Shown piece after piece: positions 1-7,528 of a stretch of DNA of 20,358 nucleotides. The position numbers were made by a program, and so were the translations under genes. The DNA is from an uncultured Lachnospiraceae bacterium. GTDB lineage: Bacteria; Bacillota; Clostridia; Lachnospirales; Lachnospiraceae. The stretch lies in NCBI GenBank assembly GCA_900544445.1, contig UQVK01000068.1, positions 1-20,358 of the forward strand, read 5' to 3'. The notes under the pieces were generated by a model, which was not told the origin of the DNA, made no database searches, and saw nothing but the letters and a program-made list of their open reading frames with translations. The stretch's first letter is position 1. Every line of letters starts with the position of its first letter.

Positions 1-24
1 TTCTTTTTCAATTATTGCTTCTAT

Positions 25-177
25 TTAGATAATTTGATATCTGTCTTCATTTTTTCCTCCATGCCGAAGCGTTTTACGCTGAGGCACGCGCGCCGAACCT
101 CCAGTTCGGCGCTGCGATAACGGGATTTGCGACGCTTCGGCGCAAATCCTGATTGAAAAATGCGCTATCGAGCGCAT
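25..177 (-). other. 50-codon open frame through the palindrome cluster
   Basis: On the minus strand an ATG at 177 follows GGAGGAAAG by 8 nt and opens a 50-codon frame. It starts MRSIAHFSIR, ends KNEDRYQII, and stops with TAA at 25-27. A second, out-of-frame ATG at 50 has an even better GGAGGAAAAA ribosome binding motif but encodes only nine residues (MKTDIKLSK). The peptide is basic and has no recognisable domain. Almost all of it is encoded by the inverted repeats, so the open frame is most likely a by-product of the repeat. If the element is repeated in the genome, near-identical small 'proteins' would be annotated at each copy. Confidence 0.2.
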
Positions 178-198
178 TTTTCAATCTTTCCTCCATGC
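53..198. repeat. Palindrome cluster flanked by 12-bp direct repeats
   Basis: The 12-mer TTTCCTCCATGC occurs at 53-64 and again at 187-198. Between the copies are several perfect inverted repeats. They are a 16-bp stem with a 4-nt loop (151-166 with 171-186), a 9-bp stem around a 9-nt loop (123-131 with 141-149), a 9-bp stem around 5 nt (90-98 with 104-112), a 5-bp stem (68-72 with 76-80), and a long-range 10-bp pair (63-72 with 132-141) enclosing the middle elements. Such nested structure is too dense to be chance. It resembles a dispersed palindromic intergenic element of the REP or MITE-like kind, but no second copy lies in this window. On the minus strand both direct repeats supply a GGAGGAAA motif. 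It lies just downstream of the surface operon terminator. Confidence 0.7.
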
Positions 199-222
199 GG
201 CCGCCCTCCGGGCTTATCACTC

Positions 223-262
223 AAAAAAAAAGACCTTCCGACCCGCAGATCGGAAAGTCTTT
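223..262 (-). terminator. Rho-independent terminator of the surface-glycan operon
   Basis: The arms 229-241 and 250-262 form a 13-bp stem with one G-T pair around an 8-nt loop. Read on the minus strand it is followed by an uninterrupted run of nine T (231-223). It lies about 30 nt past the stop codon of the membrane glycosyltransferase gene ending at 294, as expected for the operon end. Confidence 0.9.
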
Positions 263-293
263 CTACTTTCTGTTATGCACAACAAATCTCTTT

Positions 294-1925
294 TTACCAC
301 CACCGCCAGATGACGATCACCCAGACGGAAACGGAGGCGAGCACGGTGGCGGCGCATACGCCTGCCCGGATCACACCCGCCGCCCGGGCAGAAATTCTTC
401 CTTTCACCAGCCGGGAGCTCTCCGCCATGCCGATTCCCGTGTAAAGGAGGCAGACCACGATATAACGGAAATCGCTGCTGCAGGTGTATGGATACTTGAT
501 TGTAAACACGGCGAAGCCCAGAAGGAAGGCCAGATAGCCGGTGCCGAGGAAGCAGCTTTCCTGGAAAAGCGGACTGCGAAGCAGGGCTCCCTTCTGCCCT
601 CCCGCCGTTTCCTTTCGGGCTGCCAGGGCTTTTTTCAGCTGCAATGCAAGGAAAAGGGCTGCGGCAGCGGTTCCGAAAAGAATGGCCAGAATATACGCTG
701 CCTGACACAAAATCAGAGGAACAGCAGGAATTCCCGCCGGAAATTCCTCTGCAAACAGGGAGGTCCGGAACATGATCACCCAGTTATTGTGGCAGTATTC
801 AGAACTGATGCCGTGAAAAGGGAAGGAAAAATTCCAGTCCGCCAGAGCAGGAATGCCGAGCCTGGCCCACAGGCTGTACGCCCTCACACTCATAACCGAA
901 TCGTTCGCAGGCGTCGGAACGCCGGGCAGCTCCGAAAACAGGACCAGGTTTCTCACGATCCAGGCCAGACCGACCACGCCTGACACAAGCCCGAAAAGGA
1001 CATAATTGCGAAGCTCCTTCCAGACAGCCTGCTTTCCCGTCCGGCGGCTTTCAAAAAGGACGCCCGCAAAATCCAGCAGGAACGTCAGTCCAACCGGAAA
1101 GGCGATCACCGCCGTGTTGACCTTGCTCAACATGCCGAGGCCGATTGCGAGCGCCAGAGCCAGAAGGCGCGGAAGCGTTTTTTTCCGGATCCATGCCAGG
1201 CAGGCCCAGATACAGCAGGCGATGAGCAGCGTGCACAGCATATCATTGTTCACGCTTCCGGAAAGAAACATGAGAGAGGGGTGCAGCGCACACAGAAGGA
1301 GCGCGCTGTACAGCCCCTTTCCCGACGCCCCCAGCTGCTTCAGAATCTTCAGGCATACAATCAGAAACAGACCGGAATACAGAAGCGTCAGCACCTGCAG
1401 GTTTTCAAAAGCCAGTTTCTCAGCCATACCGCAGCCGGTCAGAAAAATCACCCACAGACCGGAAATCAGGTAATGCAGCGGAGGATGGTAATAGGAAAAC
1501 AGCTCGTATGGATTGATTTTCGGAAGCTTCCGGAATTTGTATATGAACTCTATGTAGCCCAGATGCCCGGGATTCACCTGTTCATCGCCGATACCGGTAT
1601 ATACGCCGAGATCATGCTGCCGTTCATACAGCCCCGACAGGACACAATAAGAGCAGTGGAACAGCATGGTCAGACAGACGATCAGAAATACCATCCGTCT
1701 CTCGGAGATCTTTCCGGTCACCATTCCATATAAAACCACGAGCAGCAGAACAGGGAGCAGGATTGTGGAAATTCCCCGCTTCCATTCCTCCGGAATTGCC
1801 GCCAGCGCCGGAATTCCCTGCAGGAACAGGGCCAGCAGGCTGAAAAACAGGACAATTCCGACCAGCAGGAGCGATTCCGGCATTTTCCGGCGGATCATTT
1901 TTTCCTTCGTATCCATACCGCTCAT
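294..1925 (-). CDS. Polytopic membrane glycosyltransferase, GT39/PMT-like (GT-C fold)
   Basis: This 543-residue protein has about a dozen hydrophobic segments. The first external loop contains ERQHDLGVY (101-109), and the next contains YYHPPLHYLISGLW (145-158). The HPPL-Y motif after an acidic first loop is typical of GT-C enzymes of the GT39 / dolichyl-phosphate-mannose mannosyltransferase type, which move a sugar from a lipid-phosphate carrier to an acceptor outside the membrane. Donor and acceptor cannot be told from the sequence. The start overlaps the stop of the SGNH hydrolase gene (ATGA), with GGAGG only 3 nt upstream. A second ATG at 1916 has 12-nt spacing and could be used instead. 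It is the last gene of the operon, directly before the terminator. Inferred role: decoration of a cell-wall or surface polysaccharide. Confidence 0.75.
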   Translation of the reverse strand: MSGMDTKEKMIRRKMPESLLLVGIVLFFSLLALFLQGIPALAAIPEEWKRGISTILLPVLLLVVLYGMVTGKISERRMVFLIVCLTMLFHCSYCVLSGLYERQHDLGVYTGIGDEQVNPGHLGYIEFIYKFRKLPKINPYELFSYYHPPLHYLISGLWVIFLTGCGMAEKLAFENLQVLTLLYSGLFLIVCLKILKQLGASGKGLYSALLLCALHPSLMFLSGSVNNDMLCTLLIACCIWACLAWIRKKTLPRLLALALAIGLGMLSKVNTAVIAFPVGLTFLLDFAGVLFESRRTGKQAVWKELRNYVLFGLVSGVVGLAWIVRNLVLFSELPGVPTPANDSVMSVRAYSLWARLGIPALADWNFSFPFHGISSEYCHNNWVIMFRTSLFAEEFPAGIPAVPLILCQAAYILAILFGTAAAALFLALQLKKALAARKETAGGQKGALLRSPLFQESCFLGTGYLAFLLGFAVFTIKYPYTCSSDFRYIVVCLLYTGIGMAESSRLVKGRISARAAGVIRAGVCAATVLASVSVWVIVIWRWW

Positions 1926-2896
1926 GCGCCTCCTTCCTGTGCCGACGCCGGGACAACGCCGTTCATGCAGGTCATCAGATACAGAGCGTACAGGTTTCGA
2001 TAGGTCGCTTCGTCATAATGAAGCCCATCCACAATCCGCATCCCCGCAGCCTGCATCCAGGAATAGCTGTCAATCCAGGTCACATAAGGTGCCAGGTTAG
2101 CCTGAAGCTTCTGATTGAACGCTTCCACCTGCTCCTTCGTCACATAGGGGTTCGTCCATACCGGATTGACCGAAGCATAATACACGACCGCTCCCCGCAG
2201 CGTCCACTCCGCCGCCTTCTGATTGAAAAATTCGATATAGCGGTCAATGTTGCGCACATCGTTTACTCCGAGGTTGATCAGCACTCTGGTTCCCGTGCCG
2301 ATCACCGCATCGGCACGCTGCACGCCCTTTTCCTCAAACCAGTCCAGCCCTTTTCCGCTCTCCGCGATCCACACGTAAGGATTCTCTCCAACCGCCTCTT
2401 CCATCTGCACGAAACGGGAATCCCCGATAAATACCATGGCCGCTCCCGGGATGATCTGGCCGGTCTGGGGCAGGGCAGCCTGTCCGTCCGCCTGCGTCTT
2501 TTCCAAAGCTGCGTGCACAGCCGCCAGATACGCGCCGTTCACATATCCGCTCACTCCACCATAGTCGATCACCTGCCAGCCGGACGGATCTGAAGCAAGA
2601 ACAGAAACCACCTGTCCCTGTGTCAGCACGCCGATGCTGGGCCACTGTACGCCGGGACCCGTCCGCACATGAACCGGAACCACCGCCTGCATCGGTATGC
2701 CAGCCGCGGGAACCTGCGTTCCGACAGAAGGCGCCGTGCTTTCTGAAGGCAGCGCCGCATCCACGGCAGGCGCCGCGTTTACCCTGCCCTGCGCCCCGCC
2801 GCCGATCACCAGAAAACTCAGGGCCAGAGCAATGGCCATCCATCTTTTTCCCGTTTTTCTTCGTTCTTTCTGCCCGATTTCTCTCAACCTTTTCAT
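1922..2896 (-). CDS. Exported SGNH/GDSL-type hydrolase with bacterial SH3 domain
   Basis: The 324-residue protein begins with a basic stretch and a hydrophobic core (about 19-35) ending near VNAAPA, which is a signal peptide or anchor. Residues about 65-125 look like a bacterial SH3 domain (VHVRTGPG, then WQVIDYGGVSGYVNG), which usually binds cell wall. The rest is an SGNH hydrolase. Block I is FIGDSR with nucleophile S160, block II is the SGKG glycine near 181-183, block III is NLGVND with N212, and block V is DGLHYD with D290 and H293. Such enzymes remove or transfer O-acyl groups on glycans. The ATG at 2896 is chosen because it overlaps the acyltransferase stop by 4 nt (ATGA). The reading frame stays open farther upstream, but that part lies inside the acyltransferase gene and is not protein-like. 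The coupling to an acyltransferase suggests both act on acyl modification of a surface polymer. Confidence 0.85.
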   Translation of the reverse strand: MKRLREIGQKERRKTGKRWMAIALALSFLVIGGGAQGRVNAAPAVDAALPSESTAPSVGTQVPAAGIPMQAVVPVHVRTGPGVQWPSIGVLTQGQVVSVLASDPSGWQVIDYGGVSGYVNGAYLAAVHAALEKTQADGQAALPQTGQIIPGAAMVFIGDSRFVQMEEAVGENPYVWIAESGKGLDWFEEKGVQRADAVIGTGTRVLINLGVNDVRNIDRYIEFFNQKAAEWTLRGAVVYYASVNPVWTNPYVTKEQVEAFNQKLQANLAPYVTWIDSYSWMQAAGMRIVDGLHYDEATYRNLYALYLMTCMNGVVPASAQEGGA

Positions 2897-3999
2897 CCTC
2901 TCTCTCCTCTCTTTCCGGCAACGCTCATTTTGGCTGACGCCGCTTTCCAGAGCAGGGAAAACAGCCACGCGCCCAGAATTGCGCTTCCGAAGGCGACAAC
3001 AAAGCTCCCCGCCGCCCCCAGGTTCCATCTGCCTGCAGTCTGATAATACAGAAATGGATGCAGCAGATACAGATACAGGGAATTTTTTCCAAAAAACCGA
3101 AGCACACCGCCTGCCATGCGGCCCACAGGCCGGACCCGCTTCACAGGCCAGGGAAACAGCGCGATCCAGAGGGAAAAAAGGGTGTTTGCCGCCAGCTGCA
3201 GCTTTCCTCTTCCTCCCGTCTGAAGCAGCAGCGCACGCTCCCGCATTGCCGCAGGCACCAGGAGGATGCACAGCAGCGTGGCCGGGAGCACGGCCCGAAA
3301 CCGCTTCCCTTCCATCCATACCAGCAGCCTTTTTTCATAAAGCCCGAAGGCCGCTCCCAGCGGAAAGGCCAGATTGGAAACATACCAGAAATCCTGTCTC
3401 CCCATTCCATACAGCAGGGCCGAAAAGGCAGCCGTAAACAGCGTAAGCAGCACAATCCGCAGCCTTCCGGCCTGAAAGGCCGCGAAAAAAGCCAGATAAA
3501 ACACCATGATATTGAAAATGAACCAATAATCCTGCGCAAGCAGATATCGCCCCACCCGCGCCGGAGTGACCGCTCCGCCCGCGCAGATCTCAATGATTCC
3601 CGCCAGGATGAGATAGGGAACATAGGTCCCCCTCAGTCGTTTTGCCCAGAAAGCCCGGTCCGGTTTCTCTTCCGTGGCATTTTTTGCCACTGCATTCTTT
3701 GCCGTGGCGTTTTTTGCCGTGGCATTCTTTGCCACTGCATTCTTTGCCATCGCATAGCCTGACATCAGAAAGAAAATGTCCACGCCGTATCTGCCAAGCC
3801 CCATGAGAAACTGCGACAACGCCGGCATGCCGATGGATGCCGCGTACCACTCTCCGTAGTGAGAGGCCATCACCATCAGAATGGCGGCTCCCCGCAGGGC
3901 ATAGGATATCTGACGGCTGAACAGCTCCGGACAGCCGGACAGGTCCCCGGCCGCTTGCTTTTTTCTTTCCTCACATCTGGAACAGCCGCTTTGCTCCAT
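2893..3999 (-). CDS. Acyltransferase-3 family membrane protein
   Basis: This 368-residue multi-pass protein has the acyltransferase-3 (OafA/NolL-type) signature. An arginine-led first segment (LRGAAILMVMASHYGEW) contains H47, and GVDIFFLMSGYAM (72-84) follows. Members move acetyl or other acyl groups across the membrane onto sugars or cell-wall polymers. After the second membrane segment the usual F-x-x-R-L-x-x-x-x-P-Y stretch (RAFWAKRLRGTYVPYL, 115-130) is displaced by an inserted tract of five 5-residue repeats. About 9-10 further hydrophobic segments follow. The start has GGGAGG 10 nt upstream and overlaps the preceding gene by 29 nt. The C-terminus overlaps the SGNH gene by 4 nt. In many bacteria AT3 and SGNH domains are fused. 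Here they are separate, translationally coupled proteins. The acyl donor and target are unknown. Confidence 0.85.
   Translation of the reverse strand: MEQSGCSRCEERKKQAAGDLSGCPELFSRQISYALRGAAILMVMASHYGEWYAASIGMPALSQFLMGLGRYGVDIFFLMSGYAMAKNAVAKNATAKNATAKNAVAKNATEEKPDRAFWAKRLRGTYVPYLILAGIIEICAGGAVTPARVGRYLLAQDYWFIFNIMVFYLAFFAAFQAGRLRIVLLTLFTAAFSALLYGMGRQDFWYVSNLAFPLGAAFGLYEKRLLVWMEGKRFRAVLPATLLCILLVPAAMRERALLLQTGGRGKLQLAANTLFSLWIALFPWPVKRVRPVGRMAGGVLRFFGKNSLYLYLLHPFLYYQTAGRWNLGAAGSFVVAFGSAILGAWLFSLLWKAASAKMSVAGKRGERG
3673..3747 (-). repeat. In-frame 15-bp minisatellite (five units) within the acyltransferase gene
   Basis: Five tandem 15-bp units with few substitutions encode AKNAV, AKNAT, AKNAT, AKNAV and AKNAT (residues 85-109). 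On the plus strand the unit core is GCATTCTTTGCC or GCATTTTTTGCC, preceded by GTG or ACT. Because the unit is a multiple of three, copy-number change would keep the frame and alter only loop length. The differences between units follow an A-B-B-A-B pattern at the protein level (V/T), which suggests duplication of pairs. Confidence 0.93.
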
Positions 4000-6064
4000 A
4001 GTACAGAATCCTCCCGTAATTTTTCAGGTTCACGCTGTCGCCGCAGGCGAACACGATCAGAAACGCATACAGGGCGTGCTGCAAGAGCGCCGCCCGCAGA
4101 AAAACCAGCCCGGCCCGCAGCGCCGTTCCCTGCGCCGCACCGAACAGCCAGAGCAGCATGAGACAGGATGCCAGAGCGAGACCCAAAGCAGCGTCCGCCG
4201 TATAACGCTGCAGGATTCCGGCCGCGTTGGCGTCGAATCCGCCGATGATCAGAGGGGCTGTTACCGCACAGAGGAAAATGCCCCAAAGCTCCCTTCCCTC
4301 TCCGTTTTTCCATCCGGCAATTTTTCTCCGGCATGCCGGAAGGAGCGCCAGGCACCAGCAGACGGTCTGGCTCGCCAGAATCCCGCCGTACAGGAATTCT
4401 GACACCATTTTTCCCATATAGGTATGATTCAGATCGTTTGATATCAGAAAGGGAAACGCTCCTTCATAGTGAGGCGGCTGGAGGAAAAAAGCATAAAGCC
4501 CATACAGGATCCGGCTCAGGTTCGTTCCCCGGTGTGTCATGTCGTTGTTGGTCAGGCTGTAGGCAGCGCCAAAGTCAAAGGGCGAAGAAAAACGCAGCGC
4601 ATTATACCACATAATCCCCGCCGCCACAGCCGCATAGGGAACGAGCAGGGCCGCCGCTTCCCGAACTCTTTTTTCTTTCAAAATGCGTCTTCCGAAGAGA
4701 GGCAGCGCCAGAATGGAAAAAGCCAGCATCTGCGGCCTGCAGCCGGCCACAAGAGCCATACAGAGCGAGCCCGCGAAAAGAAACGGAAGCCTTTTCCTCT
4801 CCCGGTTCAGCCCGCACAGCCACAGCCAGATTCCGGCCGCCGTGAACATATTCGCCGCCATCAGCGGCACATGGTACAGATCCGGCCTGGCCGCCAGATA
4901 GATGAAGCTTCCAAAGGTGAGCGTCACCCCGGCCGCCATCAGGTAAAACACATAGGGAATCCGTGGAAACCACCGTTTCACAGCCTCCCGGTACAAACCG
5001 AATACGGAAACGGCAAAACCCGCAAAGCAGAACCAGACTGCGAGAAAGTTCGGGAATGCCTTTCCCGTCAGCGCCAGGCATGGCAGATAAAACAGAAGTT
5101 CCGGCACGATTCCGAAATAGACATAATATTTTCCTTCATAATAGGCATAATCCGCGAGATAGGGAATGTCATTGGCCAGAAGATAAGAAGTATCATAGGG
5201 ATTTTCCAGCTCCATCAGCTCCGGCTGCTGTCCCACCCATACATGTCCGTCCAGGATGGCGGCCGCGAGCTGCCTGTACTGCTGATGATGCCCCCAGGGA
5301 GACTCCACACAGGCCCTGTTGGAAAGCACAAGCCCAAGACCGATCAGCACAAACAGACCCAGGCAGCCCGCTGTAACCAGATTCTGCCTGCGGCTTTTCG
5401 GCTGGAACTGCACGCGGTATATGCCGCTCCCTTCTCCTGATAAAATCCAGAAAGCGCCCACACCAAACAGCAGAAGCATCCGGGGAATGACAAAATCAAA
5501 GGGACGCCGCACGTTCGCTTCCATCCCCCGAAGCACAAAACCGCCCTGTCCCACAGGGCTTCCGCTTTCCATCCCGTCGCCGCCGGCCGCATCCTCTGAC
5601 AGAACCAGGCCTCCGCCCTCTGCCAGTTTCATCTCAATGGACAGGCTGTGCACCTTCCCGTAAGGGTACAGATTCGTATAGAAGGTGGAGGGATACCTCC
5701 CCGCCGCCTCCATCACGGGAAGCGGATAGGGATAACGGTTTCCCTCATCGACCAGGCCGATTTCGATGGACACCACTTCATTTTCCGGCAATCCCAAGTC
5801 AAAATACAGGTTGTCAATCCGCATATCCAGCCCGTCTATTTCTACCGTCAGCTTCTCCGAATCCTCTTCCGTCTCTTTGCCCCATGTCAGCTTCATCCTG
5901 TCCGTCAGATCCGTTTTTCTGAAAAAAAGGCTCCTGACGGAAGAATAATTTCCAATCAATATCTCAAAAAGGAAAACCGCCGCAGCAAGAATGAGAAGCT
6001 TGCGCAGAATCCCATTCTGCCGCCGGCTCCCCTTTCCGCCGCTTTCCTTCAAAGTCCAATTCAT
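3971..6064 (-). CDS. Large membrane protein with extracytoplasmic domain, GT-C glycosyltransferase-like
   Basis: The 697-residue protein has an N-terminal membrane segment (about 20-38). A soluble, beta-rich-looking region follows (about 40-195), then roughly ten more membrane segments. After the third segment a loop reads QYRQLAAAILDGHVW, then ENPYDTSYLL and YYEGKYYVYFGIVPELLFYL. This Asp/Tyr-rich loop next to membrane segments is typical of GT-C type enzymes, but I cannot name a family. The start at 6064 is chosen because GAGGGG lies 7 nt upstream. An ATG 15 nt farther upstream has no ribosome binding site and would sit very close to the predicted transcript start. It is the first gene of the four-gene surface operon. 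Inferred role: sugar transfer or transport for a surface polymer. Confidence 0.65.
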   Translation of the reverse strand: MNWTLKESGGKGSRRQNGILRKLLILAAAVFLFEILIGNYSSVRSLFFRKTDLTDRMKLTWGKETEEDSEKLTVEIDGLDMRIDNLYFDLGLPENEVVSIEIGLVDEGNRYPYPLPVMEAAGRYPSTFYTNLYPYGKVHSLSIEMKLAEGGGLVLSEDAAGGDGMESGSPVGQGGFVLRGMEANVRRPFDFVIPRMLLLFGVGAFWILSGEGSGIYRVQFQPKSRRQNLVTAGCLGLFVLIGLGLVLSNRACVESPWGHHQQYRQLAAAILDGHVWVGQQPELMELENPYDTSYLLANDIPYLADYAYYEGKYYVYFGIVPELLFYLPCLALTGKAFPNFLAVWFCFAGFAVSVFGLYREAVKRWFPRIPYVFYLMAAGVTLTFGSFIYLAARPDLYHVPLMAANMFTAAGIWLWLCGLNRERKRLPFLFAGSLCMALVAGCRPQMLAFSILALPLFGRRILKEKRVREAAALLVPYAAVAAGIMWYNALRFSSPFDFGAAYSLTNNDMTHRGTNLSRILYGLYAFFLQPPHYEGAFPFLISNDLNHTYMGKMVSEFLYGGILASQTVCWCLALLPACRRKIAGWKNGEGRELWGIFLCAVTAPLIIGGFDANAAGILQRYTADAALGLALASCLMLLWLFGAAQGTALRAGLVFLRAALLQHALYAFLIVFACGDSVNLKNYGRILYYGAKRLFQM

Positions 6065-6101
6065 TTTACGTCCCCTCATCTGTTGTATCTATTTCCATCC
6101 A

Positions 6102-6131
6102 ATCATAGCATCCGGCCTCCGCTTCTGTCAA
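6102..6131 (-). promoter_or_regulatory. Sigma-A type promoter for the surface-glycan operon
   Basis: On the minus strand, TTGACA (6131-6126) and TATGAT (6107-6102) are separated by 18 nt. The predicted transcript start near 6095 leaves a leader of about 30 nt before the ATG at 6064. The -35 is perfect and the -10 has one mismatch. Confidence 0.8.
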
Positions 6132-6156
6132 TGAACGCGCCTGCATCCTTCTCCTC

Positions 6157-6183
6157 TTGACAGAATACCGGAGATTTTATACC
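6157..6183 (+). promoter_or_regulatory. Probable divergent promoter for the acetyltransferase gene
   Basis: A perfect TTGACA at 6157-6162 is followed after 15 nt by TATACC (6178-6183). The spacing is short and the -10 is weak, so the -10 assignment is uncertain. It is arranged back to back with the leftward promoter, with the two -35 boxes about 25 bp apart. Confidence 0.4.
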
Positions 6184-6220
6184 TTTATCGTAATACACCA
6201 AATAAGGAGGAATTTCACGC

Positions 6221-7426
6221 ATGAAGCATAAAGGAACCGTCCGACTGGAAACCGATCGGCTGATCCTCCGTCCGTTTACGCTGGAGGACGCGCTTCCCAT
6301 GTTCCGCAACTGGGCATCGGACGAGGAAGTGACCCGCTTTCTGACCTGGCCCGCGCACAAGGATGTGGAAGTGAGCCGCCGCGTCATCGCCGACTGGTGC
6401 AAAGGCTATGAGGCGCCGGATTATTATCAGTGGGCCATCGAACTGAAGGAGGGAAAGGAGCCCGTCGGTTCCATCTCTGCTGTCAAAACCGACGACCGAA
6501 CCGAATCCGCCACCATCGGCTACTGCATCGGCAGACGCTGGTGGAGACAGGGCATCACCTCGGAAGCCCTCCGGGAGGTGATCCGCTTTTTCTTTGAGGA
6601 AGTGGGAATGAACTGCATCAATGCCTGTCATGATCCCAGAAATCCCAATTCCGGCAGAGTGATGCGCAGCTGCGGCATGACCCTGGAGGGGACCTGGCGG
6701 GCGGGAGGCATCAACAACCAGGGCGTGTGCGATGAAACCTGGTATTCCATCCTCCGCTCCGAATACGGAAAGGAGGCCAAACCTCCTGTCGCCATCCGCC
6801 GGGAAAGAAAAGAGGATCAGCACGCCGTGGAAGCCCTGACCAGACGGGCCTTCTGGAACATGTACGAGCCGGGCTGCACCGAGCATTATGTGGCCCATAT
6901 TCTGCGGGGCCATGAGGATTTCATCCCGGAACTGGATCTGGTGGCCGAAACCGCGGACGGCCGTATCGTGGGAAATGTAATGTATACAAAAGCACGGCTC
7001 ACCGACGAGAACGGAAAGGAAGCCGTTATACTCACCTTCGGCCCCATCAGCGTCCATCCGGATTTCCAGCGAAAGGGAATCAGCAAGCTTCTTCTGGAAT
7101 ACAGCTTTGAGGAAGCGCGCAGGCTCGGCTACCAGGCCGTGGTCATCTTTGGCGATCCGGACAATTATATCTCCAGAGGTTTCAAAAGCTGCAGCAGATA
7201 CCATGTGTGCGCAGGGGACGGAAGCTATCCGGCCGCCATGCTTGTTTTGGAGCTTCTTCCCGGCCTTCTGGACGGAAGAAAATGGGTTTATCAGGAAAGC
7301 CCCGCCTACGCGTTCGACCCCGCAGATGTGGAACCCTTTGACCGGCAGTTTGAACCCCTGAAAAAAGAATTCCGCCCCAGCCAGGAAAGCTTTTATATCC
7401 ACAGCCACTCCGTTCTTTCTATTTGA
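6221..7426 (+). CDS. Double-domain GNAT acetyltransferase (RimJ/RimL-like plus YhbS-like)
   Basis: This 401-residue protein contains two acetyltransferase domains in tandem. Residues 1-185 match the RimJ/RimL-type (Acetyltransf_3) pattern. They begin ETDRLILRPFTLEDA, carry the acetyl-CoA loop RRWWRQGITSEAL (105-117), and have the late motif NPNSGRVMRSCGM (141-153). Residues about 190-401 form a second GNAT with motif A GPISVHPDFQRKGISKLL (274-291) and GDPDNYISRGF (311-321). A C-terminal tail VEPFDRQFEP, of the kind seen in COG3153/YhbS proteins, closes the domain. GNAT enzymes transfer acetyl from acetyl-CoA to amines, and neither substrate can be predicted. AAGGAGG lies 10 nt before the ATG. 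No terminator is seen before the next gene, 102 nt away, so they may be co-transcribed. The leader of that gene holds a weak TATGAT (7441-7446) without a convincing -35. Confidence 0.88.
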   Translation: MKHKGTVRLETDRLILRPFTLEDALPMFRNWASDEEVTRFLTWPAHKDVEVSRRVIADWCKGYEAPDYYQWAIELKEGKEPVGSISAVKTDDRTESATIGYCIGRRWWRQGITSEALREVIRFFFEEVGMNCINACHDPRNPNSGRVMRSCGMTLEGTWRAGGINNQGVCDETWYSILRSEYGKEAKPPVAIRRERKEDQHAVEALTRRAFWNMYEPGCTEHYVAHILRGHEDFIPELDLVAETADGRIVGNVMYTKARLTDENGKEAVILTFGPISVHPDFQRKGISKLLLEYSFEEARRLGYQAVVIFGDPDNYISRGFKSCSRYHVCAGDGSYPAAMLVLELLPGLLDGRKWVYQESPAYAFDPADVEPFDRQFEPLKKEFRPSQESFYIHSHSVLSI

Positions 7427-7528
7427 ATTAACTGCAGAGATATGATAAGATGGAAGCAATGATTATCCAACAGCGGCGCCGTACCCGGATACCCGCGGAT
7501 ACGCGCCCGGAAAGGAATCCAAATACTT

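Noticed and set aside
151..186. 16-bp perfect hairpin considered as a terminator
   Set aside because: The only T-run is inside the stem and no T-tract follows on either strand. The true terminator of the operon is the hairpin at 229-262.
2897..3319. Possible 141-residue N-terminal extension of the SGNH hydrolase
   Set aside because: The extension overlaps the acyltransferase gene, has no domain, and lies before a clear signal peptide whose ATG overlaps the previous stop as ATGA.
3673..3747. CRISPR-like array
   Set aside because: The units are contiguous 15-bp repeats with no spacers and encode a regular peptide repeat in frame.
6215..7459. Long open frame (414 codons) antisense to the double acetyltransferase
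   Set aside because: The plus-strand gene has two intact GNAT domains and an AAGGAGG site. The opposite frame has no recognisable protein features.
7470..7515. GC-rich imperfect tandem repeat in the leader of the flavoprotein gene
   Set aside because: It has only about two approximate 10-bp units (GGATACCCGC, GGATACGCGC) with no stem or known RNA motif. This is too little to call a regulatory element.
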